Below, piece after piece: positions 42,401-55,600 of a stretch of 64,000 nucleotides of DNA. The translations under genes were made by a program, and so were the position numbers. This DNA comes from Gibbula magus (taxonomy: Eukaryota; Mollusca; Gastropoda; Trochida; Trochidae), in assembly GCA_936450465.1 (NCBI GenBank), contig OW388291.1, forward strand, positions 78,711,936 through 78,775,935. The letters run 5' to 3'. The stretch's first letter is position 1. Each line of letters begins with the position of its first letter. The notes beneath the pieces are model-generated. The model did no database searches and had not been told where the DNA came from. It worked only from the letters and a program-made list of their open reading frames with translations.

Positions 42401-43610
42401 TAATATTGACTCTCCTGTTGGTGAAGTCAACAAACTTCAAGTTGATCCAACATTTCAGTGAATTTGTGACACCTGTTATCTGCAAATCGCTTTGTTGTCA
42501 AACTGGAAATATCATGTACAAACCTTTGGATTTTGAAGATCTTTATAAAATTATAATAAATATTGGTTTAAACTTTTAATCAAATAATGTTAGTCTAAAA
42601 TGCCCAAAATGTTTGTGACAATGTGTCCTACATTTTTTATCAGGCAGTTTTATTGCAGAAATATTTCTTTAGAAAAAACAAAAATGTATGTGGTGCATTT
42701 GTTCATGCATGGGACAAATTTATTGTAACTCTCATAGACAATAACATTTTACAAGTATAATCTTTCAGTTAGTTACACAACTGTCCTTGCAAGTCATAAC
42801 TTGCGTGAGTTTTCCAAATAATGTCAATCTCAGTTCAGTAAGGTACTCAAACTTTCCAAGTTTAAAATTTGCCTAGTTGACATTGCGTCAGAGAAAACCC
42901 TTGGATTGGGTTTTGGTAGTCGTTTCAAAAACCTTTGGGTGGCGGTATAAAAAGTAAAACCTTGCAAGCTCTGCTTTACTATTCATTCCCAGCCACCCTC
43001 ATGTTTTTTAAATGTCTACTTAAAAACCAACCTTGTGTTTTCTCCCTGACATAGAGACTGGCATGAGTTGTGCCTTGGGGTTGTTGGTAACAATAATTCA
43101 GAGAAAGGTTTTTGAACAGTGTTATTCTGAGATGATTTTATATGAATGTAATCCTTTACTGGTAGGAACAAGCATTCAACTACTACACTCACCAAAGGAA
43201 AGCCTATGTTCAAAATGCACAAAGATATATAAACATGTCTTATATTTTCAGGAACAGTGACAAGCGCAAGGAGAAGTCGCGTGATGCTGCGCGGTGTCGA
43301 CGCAGCAAGGAGAGCGAGGTGTTCTATGAGTTGGCCCAGAACCTCCCTCTCCCCAGCAGCATCAGCGCCCAGTTGGACAAGGCCTCTGTCATGAGGCTCA
43401 CCATCAGCTTCCTCAAGATCTGCAAGATACGCGAGGACAAACAGTGGAATGGTGAGCCAACTAGATTGATGATAACATATGGGATTCATTGATAATAATA
43501 TGGGATTCATTGATAATAAAATGTTTAAATATATAATAATATGCGGGAGTCTGCTTGTGCAGTTGCTTAGGTCAACACAGACAATTTTTATGCCCTCTTG
43601 ATACCAAAGA

Positions 43611-43642
<32 letters not shown>

Positions 43643-46600
43643 TTGCATGAATTTGATGAACCTTTCTGGCTGAACCCCCTAACCCTGACTCCCCCACTGA
43701 AAATTACAATATTCGCCAAAGCAATTTGACATAGGGTTTTAAGGGTTCAGTGTATCTCAGCAAGTCCCGTCCCCCCCCCACCCAAAAATAGATGAGAGGC
43801 CCAGATTTTATTTGAGGAAATAAGGAAATACAGGGTACTCATTTGACAAGTACATATTTGGACATGACGGCAGTATATATAGCTATGTAGAGTGGCGGCG
43901 GTAGGGAACAATGCAAGTTAGTCAAGTAGTTGTGTCCGGTGTCCTGTGTTTTGACACTGACCCTACTTATGATGAAACTTGATCACTAGCCATGCTTTCT
44001 GAAATCCTACTACTTTACATTGTCATTTCTGTAACCCTTTCATTTATAAATTGCAAATGGCGGCCCACTAGGTTTCACCTGCAGGCATGTGCTTATTGTA
44101 GTTGATACTTTCACAAACATTCTAAATACAGTTGACTCTTTTTCAAGTGTCCTTTGGTTTGTTTTTAGAATCACTTTCGTTTAACAAATCTCCTGCACTT
44201 GTTCATGCACTACTTTGAAATGCAATGGATCATGAGAACTGATCTTGCTTTGTGCGTTGCTAATTGCACTGAAGTTCTTCAAAAGGGTCGATCCAGGATG
44301 GCATTTCCTGAGGTTGCTTAAAGTCTGCAGGATTGGTAATGCCATCAGGGATCAGCTCTATGACCTTTTTTGGTCAAAATGTTGAACGTTTTTTCACATT
44401 GTGACTCTTGACAGTGGTGACCGGCTAGTGAGCTTGAGGTGCTGGGGTTCGTGCCCACCTGTGATCGAATGTAAAAACCTTGGCGTCAACAGAGTCTGTC
44501 AGTGTCGTCACAAACCCTAGTTTACAGTTGACAGCTGTTTCAGAGTTTTAGCTACTGAGTTCTTTGAAATAAAAATATTCCAGAATCCACAACAAAGTAA
44601 ACAATGTTGGATAGCTGACTATTCTGAGCTCCGCAGGTTAAAGGTTAATAATTAATCCCCTTAAAACTGCACCAACAACCATGTATTTTCATTCACTCTG
44701 CTAAATTTACATAATGTTTACAAGTACTTACGATATTGGTAGTATATTTCAGTGTTTTTTATATGACTGTCAAGGTTAATAGGTAAAGCTAATAGTTCGT
44801 ATCCGGTCTCAGCCTGAGTAAAAAATAATGTGTCTATGCATTCAGCACTTAGTCTTGAATTACGTATTGCACAATTACATAGTGAGGCACACCTAGTTTT
44901 AATTATTGCGTTTTCCCCTGTTCTTGGTCATGTTTGTTAAGAATTGGTGACAAAAAATTGTTTTGGTGGTCTTGCATATTAACTGCCATGTAAGGCACTA
45001 GGTTGTGTTAAAGGAAGACGCCCTTCATTTTGTGAAGTTTTTCAATCAAGCCAGTTTAGTGTAGCATGTTTACCCATTTTCTGCATTGAATATTATGTCG
45101 TAAACCATAAGATTTTAACATCTGAATATCCTTTTGAATTTCATTTCTACAAAAAATATCCTGATAGAACCCTCTGTTTAAAGAAGCTTATAGAGAGATA
45201 GCCAACAAGGAGGTTTCTAGATAATTGTTGACTTGGTCTTGCTTCAGTAATCAAGGACATCTGTCTGAGCAAAGAAGGAAGTTGATACACATCTATCTTT
45301 ATTAAGTCTGTATACTAGGGAAGTTTACAGTTAGCTGCCTTAGCTACATCCTGTTGAAGTGTCCAATCATATAGAAGTCACAAGTTTGTTGTAAGCATTG
45401 ATTGTAATATAGAATAACAGCTCAGTGTCCGATATATGGGCTTGGTTGTATGATATCATTCTTCCTTTTAGTAAATCCTGGTATTTCCACATCTCGATAT
45501 TTTTTAAAAATACATTTTGTTCTTTACGTATAATAGGAAGTATATTAGGATGGGCGAATAATTTATGAGGATCCTTTTCCCTTTGTAGAGTGATAGTGTG
45601 AAGTTTCATCACTTCTTGTAGTTTATACTTTGTATGTGTTTTGATTTGTTCGATACTTTTGGGTTAGTTTATTTGCAATTATTAAATGGTATGCTTGCTA
45701 CATTACTCGTTTCCTGCCATTAAGTGTAAACAATTATATAAATTGTAAATGCCACCTTTGGATTAAAAAGCCATATTCACCAACTCCTATCAATTTGATA
45801 TTTGTTCTTCTTGACATTGTCTATGAAGACTTTGAAATGTTTCTGCTAATATGATAATGAATCTTTATTGATTATTCTGATTTTAACAAGAATGGTGGAC
45901 AGATGATACTGATGCTGTTTGTCTTTGTTTACACCCTATTACGACATATGACGAGGAAGCTGAAGATATAAATGTAGCTTGATTCAACACTGTTTAATAA
46001 TATTTCTTGTATGTCATTTGGAATAACACTTTCTGTAATAGTACAAATTCTTTGTAGATTTTATATTTTACCAAAAAACAAATGGCATTTAACGGGTTAA
46101 TATTTCTTCCCTTAAAACCAGAAAGGATGTTTTCAGGTGTCAGATCAACATATCCTTCAGCTAATATTTCCAGCCATTCTGCCAAATCTGTCGACACTTT
46201 GTCAGAAACGGTACAGTTACATAATAAATGCATCACACTCTCGGGTATCTGTTTACAAAAAGAACACATAGGTGGATCAACATAGCCAATCTTATGCAAA
46301 TAGTTGTTTGTTGTTAATATATTCTGATTTATCTTGTACTGAAACCATTTTAGATCAACACTCTGCTAGCCATCAAATTGATGTTTTCCCATTCATTCTG
46401 TTGGAAATATTTGTCAAATGCTTCTTCCCATCTTAATTGACCAGTTGATTTTTCAAATCTCAATCGGTTAAGCAAATTATAAACCTTTTTACTTGTAAAT
46501 ATTTTTGAAATATTGAATGGTACAATAGGAAAAACCTGTATCGGTTCTGTATAATTAAAAGCAATGTTTCTCTTTCTGAGATATTCAGATACCGCTCTCT

Positions 46601-49600
46601 TAAAACCTTGAAAGGTGAGAAAATCTATACAAATGTCATATTTACCATTCAATTCTTCTAAAGACATTATATTTCCATCCTCAGTCATAACATTTCTCAA
46701 GTATGTTATTCCCTTTTCTTCCCAATTTTTTATAAAAAAACTGTTTTGCCACCTACCAAAATATTGCTATTATACCACAGAGATTGATCCAAAACCTCAG
46801 TACTTAGAAACTCATCCTGATAACATATTGTAAGATAATCAGACCATGCATTTGCAACATCCTTCCAAAACCTATTTGAAATAGTGGGTAGCATATTTTT
46901 CCTAATATAAATACCATCAGCCAGCCATAGTCTGTGGATATTTGGTATATATATAGAAGCATTTTTTACCCATATAGAATTATCATATAATAGTCTTTTA
47001 ATCCATGTTATTTTTTGAGATTTGATAGTATTTTTTATTATTGGTTCATTGAATCCTCCATATTTAGCAATAGATGTAAATTTTTTTACAATAGTACAAA
47101 TTCTTGTGCTTTCAAACCCACTACCTCAAAGTCTGTAATCAGTCGCCATGACCAACTGTACCAAAAGTTTATTAATTCATCCACAGTGACTTTGACAATT
47201 GTTAGTTACTTAAATTGCATGGATGTCTATTATTTCTCACATTTGGGATAGCTGAAATTGACGATGATGCAGAGTTGCAGGCCGATAGTCCAGTTCTGTA
47301 GTTACCTCTGTGTACCACTATATACAAGAGTTCTGTTTGTCTCCCACAGATGATGAAGAAGTGGAGGAGTTTGAGATGGACTCCGACAAGCGAGTGCAGC
47401 AGCTCTACCCCAAGGCTCTGGAGGGCTTCGTCCTCATCCTCTCCAAGGAGGCCGACATCATCTACCTGTCCGAGAGCACCGCCAAGTACCTCGGCATCCC
47501 TCAGGTAGGCTCATGTATCAGTGGTGGATCCAGAGCAGACTTGAGGCCAGTTTGAACCCTCCCTTTGAAATTTTTGCATGTAAATTTGAATAGCCTCAAA
47601 GGTGAAACCCCCCTTTCCAATAAGTGAACTCCTCCTTGTAACAAATTGTGAAATGAATGAATTCATCTCTTTCAGATCGAGCTGATGGGACAGAGTATTT
47701 TCGATTTCGCACATCCGTGTGACCACGACGACATCCACGAGATGGTGATGGTACGTCCCCACGGCAACAAGACTCCTTTCACCGAAGAGCGAACCCTCTT
47801 CATCAGAATGAAGTGTACACTAACCAGCAAGGGCAAGAGCGTCAACTTGAAATCTGCAACATACAAGGTAGGGCCATAAGTTTAAATGAAAGGTTTGATG
47901 ATATAAAATGTTTATTCATTACTTTATGTGTATAAATATTGGTCAATAGTTAGATGATAGTTAACCTGAATGTTGTTTGATATTGTTCGTTCACAAATGT
48001 GTTATACTTGTCACCATTTGCTTCTCTTTTATCAAGGGTTATATTAATTTTATTTACTACATTAATTAGTGTCAGAGCATCTTGAATGTCCAATTTTCAA
48101 GAATTTGTTTATAATTATAGAATTATAGAATTTTTTAACAGGTAGTAATAGTAGTAGGGCAGTAGCAGGGATTGGTCACAAAGTAGATAGGAGCAAGGTT
48201 CTCCTCTGAATATTCAGGGACATACAGGAAAAGAGTTAACTATAAGCTTGTTACCTGTAGTATGATTTCTTTTGTGCAGGTAAATTTTCTCTTGAAGCAT
48301 CTAACCTAAAACCTAAAACAATATAAACAATAACAAAATATGACTTTTTTGTTTTCTATTGAAGACTTTTATTCATATTACTGTATCCATAATGAAATGA
48401 ATGAATGAATAAATGTCACTTTGAACACCAAATTTCATGGGACATCTACACTGAGAAGCTGTTAATCATATCATTTTCCTTTCTCTGCAATCTATCATTC
48501 AAAGATAATAAGGTTTTGATATATATGTAATATCCTTTTGAACTATATTGTTCTTAATCATTTAAAATCTGAGAATGATACTGTGACTTAAAAATTACCA
48601 AGAAGACCCTTAAATCATTTTTTCATCTTTTAAAGATCACAAATGTTAAAAAGGAAAATCCTAGTTGGAAAAGAATTCCGGAACTCATTAAATTCTAAAT
48701 CTGAAAGAGTTTCCGATGAAATCTTTATCCCAAAATAACCACTGATCATACATTAAGGAACTGAAAAGCAATGTGCCCTGAGTAACCTTGACAGTATTTG
48801 CTGAGTAAACTTGATATTAGCGGAATATTCCACGGTTGTTGACAGGAAGCTGTGAAAGTTTTCAATGCACTCACTGCAGTTGTGCTGCACACAGGCCAAC
48901 AAAGCATCCTGTTGATGCGTAATAACTTTGACTGCGTACAAATATCGTAAACTCTCAGCATGATTCCTGTGACCCGCTTGTAACTGCTGTGAAACCTCCT
49001 CTATCGTCCGTGTTATGCTAATTTGGAATGTATTTCATTTGGCTAAATATTTCATTTGCATTCATTGAAATAAAGAAGTTCCAAACCATAGAGTTTGTCT
49101 TTAATCTCCCAAGAATTTAAAATATCTCCCACAGAAGAAAGACTTTTCATTGTCATGAAAATGAGAAATGGTTTAATCTGATAAAATATGATATGATTGA
49201 TGTGATAACATAACAGAACTTAAAATGCTCTAGAAAGTCATTGTTTTATTTTGAGTTATTTGCTCTGGAAAGGATAACGAATTATTACCTTGATTTTTTA
49301 GGAATGTTGAATTGGAAAGAACATTTAAAAACTCATAGATTATGAGATCAGGAAGAATTTTCTGGATAACAACTTCTTTAATGTGAAAATACACGATGTT
49401 TCGTAGTACATACTCACTCCTTCATCAGGTGGAATGTAAGGAAATAACAAAATATTGTACATTTCTATAGCAAACAAAAACAATGGTGAGGAAACATTGT
49501 AAAACAGTATAATTACCTACCCAAGATAGATGTAATTGTGACAGTCTGTAAAAAATATGTGAAAATGTCTGGATCAAGTAGTGCTAGTTCAAAGTCCTAG

Positions 49601-52600
49601 TGTTGATACAGGCTTGATGGACGGAGATATGTAACAGCACTGTGAGGAGTTTCTTGATGTCACAGAAGAACTCTCAAAAGAAGAACAACATAAATCCATT
49701 GTTATTTCTTAATATACATACAACTCTTCAAACCCTTACCAAGATGATATTTTATGATTGAAGGTGGTGCGTATCACGGGTCGTCTGGTGGTGTCAAAGA
49801 AGAAGTCCCAGAAAGACAGCGATGGGAGCTCCATGTACCCCTACCTGCTGGCTGTGTGCGAGCCCATCCCCCACCCCGCCAACATCGAGGTACCCCTCGA
49901 CTCCTGCACCTTCCTCACCAAACACAGCATGGACATGACCTTCACCTACTGTGATGACAGGTACCTACGATCAGTTGATCACTTACAATTCATCCCTTCT
50001 GTACTCTACTTGAGGTGGCATGTGGTCCTCTTCAAAGCTTAGTTTACATCAAGTCAAGTTGAACCAAGTACCTTTACAATTCAACCCTTCAACCCTCTGT
50101 GTGGTGGCAAGTGATCCTGGTAGTGAAGATCGTTGAGGCAAGAAAAAGCAAGGGATCTGGGAACTGGAGGGCATAGGGGGCCCAGTTGTTCTCGGTTCCA
50201 TTGTTTTCCTCTCCTTCCTGCACTAGCTAACTCTGAATGCAACCTATCAGCATTCTATATTTCTAATCTTGCTCCACTTGTACAGAAGGTTACATGGGAA
50301 GAAATGACTTGAGTAACCTATGTGGGGAGAGAATAACACTCACCAAAACAAGCTTGGTACTCTTTTCTGCATTCCTGAACTCAAAATACTTTACTTTATT
50401 ATAATGATTGTCTGAATGATATAGTCCAATTCAGGTTGCTAAACTTTGACATTTCGACAAGTAGTCAATGTGCAATGTTCTTTGTTTTCTGTTTTCAAAA
50501 TTAACTTCCTAAACAAAAAAAACTTCATACTTTTGCACATCCAATCTTCAGTCTGTGGCAAATGGTGAATTATTCACTTGGCAAACATTTTGTGATTCCT
50601 GTAGTTTGCGAAATCAAAATAGAGTTACCTCTTCAATCACTTTATTGTGCTTCTAAATATATATGGACATTAGTCCCAATTTGTGATCTTTACTTGTACA
50701 TCACAATAAATTGCAGCTTACCTTACTTTAACAACTTCCCACACACCTATTAGATCTATTTGTTGATTAATGGTTTCCATGGATACACTATAATTGTCCT
50801 GTTGCCTTGGTAACCGTTACGTTTAAAACAGAAAGGGAAAATAACAAGGCTTTATGCTGAAGATACTGAACCTAACCTTTATGTTGGATTTATAACACCT
50901 TTTTCCTTAGAATAATAATTTTCTTAAAAATATAAGACCATTTTGAAACATTTATTTAAAAAAAAGATCATCACAAATTAAAAAAAAAGAATTCTTAAAC
51001 ATTCATTTGTAGTGGAGATCGATGTAGGCATGATCTCTTCATGAAGATTTGATATGTATGAAACAAGTTGTGCCTAAACTAAGAAGAGGTTGCATTTTCT
51101 GTCAACTACACATTCAAAAATAACAAAATTCTAAAACTTTGGGTATAACAGGCAGTGAAGTAGTGACTTTTCTATCCGAAAATGTTTTCATTGGAAATAC
51201 CATGTATAGATCCTCTAATGCATAACTTATAATAATTAGACCATAGCTGCTATCTATTGAAGACAATATTGGATTGGTGTCAAAGGTTTATGATCCAAGA
51301 TTGATTATTGAGATGATCAATGCACATTATCCATAGTTTTCAGGTAAACATGAATAAAATTATATTTTATGTGATATAAATTAAATCATACATCAAAAGA
51401 TCATCAGAACTTAAAAAGAAAACCTTGTTTGACTTTGTCTCAATTAACATTAAAATTTCACTAATTCCATCATACATCAGAACTGAATTGTTACAAAAAC
51501 ATCTATCAATATTTTGATTGGTCACCTGTTTCAGGATCCAAGATCTGATTGGCTACAAGAGTGAAAGTCTGGTAGGCAAGTCACTGTACGACTATCATCA
51601 CGCTCTTGACAGTGAGGTGGTGGAAAAGGCGTACAAGAATCGTAAGTCAATATTGTACCTACTAAAACAGGATATTATTGTTATTCTGAAATTCCATATC
51701 ATACTATTGAAGAAATAATTTTTTATGCCCCCGAATCGGAGATTCCGGGGGTATATTGTTTCTCACCTGTCCGTCCGTCTGTCCATGTGTTTGTCCACAA
51801 AAACTTTAACCTTGGCCATAACTTTGGATTGCTCAGAGCTAGGGCTTTTATATTTGGCATGTGCATACCTTGTGATGAGACCTTCAGATGAGGTCATCAT
51901 ATTTGACCTTGTGACCTTGACCTTGCCGCAGTGGACATCTTCAGTAAACTTTAACCTTCGCCTTAACTTTAGATTGCTCAGAGCTACGGCTTTCATACTT
52001 GGCATGTGCATACCTTGTGATGAGACCTTTCAAATGAGGTCATCATATTTGACTTGTGACCTTTACCTTGTCGCAGTGGACAATATTTAGAAAACTTTAA
52101 CCTTGGCCATAACTTTGGATTGCTCAGAGCTAGGGCTTTTATATTTGGCATGTGCATACCTTGTGATGAGACCTTTCAGATGAGGTCATCATATTTGACC
52201 TTGTGACCTAGACCTTGCCGCAATGAACATTTTCAGAAAACTTTAACCTTGGCCATAACTTTTGATTGTTAAGAGTTACGGCTTTCATACTTGGCATGTG
52301 CATACCTTGTGATGAGACCTTCAGATGAGGTCATCATATTTGACCTTGTGACCTTGACCTTGCCGCAGTGGACATCTTCAGTAAACTTTAACCTTCGCCT
52401 TAACTTTAGATTGCTCAGAGCTACGGCTTTCATACTTGGCATGTGCATACCTTGTGATGAGACCTTTCAAATGAGGTCATCATATTTGACTTGTGACCTT
52501 TACCTTGTCGCAGTGGACAATATTTAGAAAACTTTAACCTTGGCCATAACTTTGGATTGCTCAGAGCTAGGGCTTTTATATTTGGCATGTGCATACCTTG

Positions 52601-55600
52601 TGATGAGACCTTTCAGATGAGGTCATCATATTTGACCTTGTGACCTTGACCTTGCCGCAATGAACATTTTCAGAAAACTTTAACCTTGGCCATAACTTTT
52701 GATTGTTAAGAGTTACGGCTTTCATACTTGGCATGTGCATACCTTGTGATGAGACCTTCAGATGAGGTCATCATATTTGACCTTGTGACCTTGACCTTGC
52801 CGCAGTGGACATCTTCAATAAACTTTAACCTACGCCTTAACTTTAGATTGCTCAGAGCTACGGCTTTCATACTTGGCATGTGCATACCTTGTGATGAGAC
52901 CTTTCAAATGAGGTCATCATATTTGACTTGTGACCTTTACCTTGTCGCAGTGGACAATATTTAGAAAACGTTAACCTTGGCCATAACTTTGGATTGCTCA
53001 GAGCTACGGCTTTCATACTTAGCATGTGCATACCTAATGATGAGACCTTCAGATGAGGTCATCATATTTGACCTTGTGACCTTGACCTTGACCTTGCTGC
53101 AGTGGACATTTTCAGTAAACTTTAACCTTGGCCATAACTTTGGATTGCTCAGAGCTACGGCTTTCATACTTAGCATGTGCATACCTAATGATGAGACCTT
53201 CAGATGAGGTCATCATATTTGACCTTGTGACCTTGACCTTGCCCTTGCCGTAGTGGACAATATTCAGAAAACTTTAACCTTGGCCATAACTTTGGTATAT
53301 CCGGGGGCATCCGTGTTTAACAAACACATCTTGTTACCAAATAATTTTATTTGTGAATTTGCTTTGTTTTTAAGACAAGATTTCTAAATACATATGTTTT
53401 TGCTGTAAATTCCAACTTTTTTTCCAGTGTTTGCAAAGGGTCAGACTATGACTGGCCAGTACAGGTTCCTGGCTAAGAAGGGAGGATACGCCTGGGTGAT
53501 CACACAGGGCACCATCATCTACAACAGTCGAACACAGAAACCTCAGTGGGTCGTCTGTGTACACTTCGTCATCAGGTGAAAACTCTTTAATTATTTTATA
53601 AGTACCTGTAATACAACAAGTGTTTGGAGAATGATCTGAGTATTGGTCTACATTTTGATGCCTGAAAGCTGTGCACTATTTTCAGCACTTCATATTCACC
53701 AAATGAGGCAAGTTTTTGATAGAGTATTTTTCATATGTTCGGTGCTATCCATTGCTGCTTAGGCCCTAAGATGATTTAATCTTCACCCTCCTTGAATAAA
53801 TTTGGGGGTGGGATAGTGCAGTGGTTAGTGTGTTCGGCTCAGGATCAGGAGGTCCTGGGTTTGCATCCCGCCAGGGGCTCAGCTACTTTGTCTGCTGTAG
53901 AGAACAGTTTTATATGCAGTAAGGTTTTGGTGCATTTGGTGCATTGCCATGGTTCGCTAGTTCCAGCTGTGCTAGCAGGTTTAACCAAAATGCATAGCCA
54001 CTATGGTGTTGCAGCTTTTCTCCCCGCAATAATACTAGCAGCCATGATATAAGAGGAATACTCTCACTTCACCTTGAATAAATTCAGTTTGTGATTAATG
54101 AATGTGGTAACTTCCCCCCGTTACAGCGCTGTCGAGGAGAAGGAGTTGATCCTGTCAGAGGTACAACAGCCGACAGCGGAGGACATCCTGCCCTTCAAGA
54201 TGGAGCTCAGCACCGACAAGATCTTCGCACCAAAGACCAAGGACATGGTTCAGGACTATTTCGTACCTCCTGAGCTCAAGAACAGTATGACCCGTGAGTA
54301 CATGGAATATTCAAATATTTACCAAATTGAAGATAATTATCAATTAGATTTGAATAGTTACTGTTGATTTTTTTTTTTTTTTTTTTAAACTTATAACTGT
54401 GTATTTTGAGTTTGAATGATTTGTCATTTTGTATTGTATAGCTTTTAGATATATTTGCATAGCCCAGTTTTAACTTTGCTATTTTGTTGCCCAGTGATCA
54501 ACAACGAGCCTGAAGACCTACAGTACTTAGCTCCCACGGCTGGGGACGGCTGTGTGCCACTTGGCTTTCCCTTGTCCACTCAGGGTAGGGGAGCATTGCC
54601 TGTAACTCACCATGTTTAACTTGTACATCTGGTTCTGCAATATTCCATGATAGCTGATCTTGAGTCAGTGGGCAATCCTGGAATAATCTCTTTGTTAAAC
54701 TTGTTGTCATTCCTATGAATTGGTCACTCAGAATGATTTGTTACTAATAAAAATGTCACATTCCAGTTGGAGACTTTTGCCTTAAGAAGGAGGGAGCACA
54801 GAACGGTCAGTCTCCACTCTTGTTCAAAGAAGAGCCGGGATCTCGCACCCAGGACGTGTGTCGCAAGACAGATTTCATCAACAGCAACAACCCGTCCCCT
54901 GCCTCCATGCCTTCCAGAGTGAGTGTGGAAGAAGATGTTTTAACCGAAATCTCTGCAGCTTTATTTATGTTTATCAATAATGTATCTGTCTGAAAGCATG
55001 TTTGAGTTCTGATCATGATTTCAGTTTGATTACAGCTCAAACTTTTGATTTAGTAATTGGACATATACTTGAACTGGCTAACTGCTCTCTAATTGTTCAT
55101 AGCCCAACAAACCTCTCAAAGCCTACTTCGCATATCGGTTTAGATCAAGTCTAAGGGGTGTATTGAAAGGTGTTTCAAGAGAAAGGTGTAGGTATTAGGG
55201 GTGACTATTGACCCAAAGAGACTATTGCGACTTACTATTGCGATAGCGATAGACTATTGTAACTCACTATTGCAAAAACTATTGCGATAGGGTTTTTTGT
55301 ACAAATATGCAATAATCAGCTATATTTCTTGTAGGTTATAGTAGAAATGTTTAATTAATGTAAGGACTATGAAACCAAAATCAGTAAAGAAATCATAAAT
55401 GAAAAGACTTTTTGTCATTTTGCTATTTCCTATCTCTAGTTCTTCCCTTTTGACATTCTAGAGTGAAAAATCTTGAATTAAATGCAGTGAGTTTTGAGTA
55501 AATCATTGATAATTAAGGGAAATTTAAAAGTTTCGATAGTATCGATAATATCGATAGTTAACCTTACTATTGTGATAGCTATAGTGTTTTTATGTCCCCC

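Larger units (their letters stand above)
6404..43251 (+). other. HIF-alpha intron 1 (36.8 kb)
   Basis: Bounded by gtaagt and ttttcag. The listed repeats, islands and the candidate nested gene fall inside it. Stretches 6580-10180, 15944-18960, 19900-21840, 22090-23310, 27871-29160, 31440-32100, 33430-33880, 34230-35240 and 38568-40600 show only AT-rich sequence and tiny random ORFs. A large first intron next to a tiny first coding exon also occurs in other animal HIF-alpha genes. Confidence 0.7.

Noticed and set aside
43016..43648. Long minus-strand ORF (210 codons) opposite exon 2
   Set aside because: It is the antisense shadow of the bHLH exon plus the poly-C run (poly-Gly start) and has no plausible splice or start context.
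45367..45612. 81-codon minus-strand ORF as part of the LINE
   Set aside because: It lies downstream of the LINE C-terminal finger and shows no LINE-type residues that I can recognise; left unassigned.
51725..53207. Several repeated ORFs of 73-121 codons
   Set aside because: Identical translations at a 437-bp offset show that they are by-products of the tandem core of element C.
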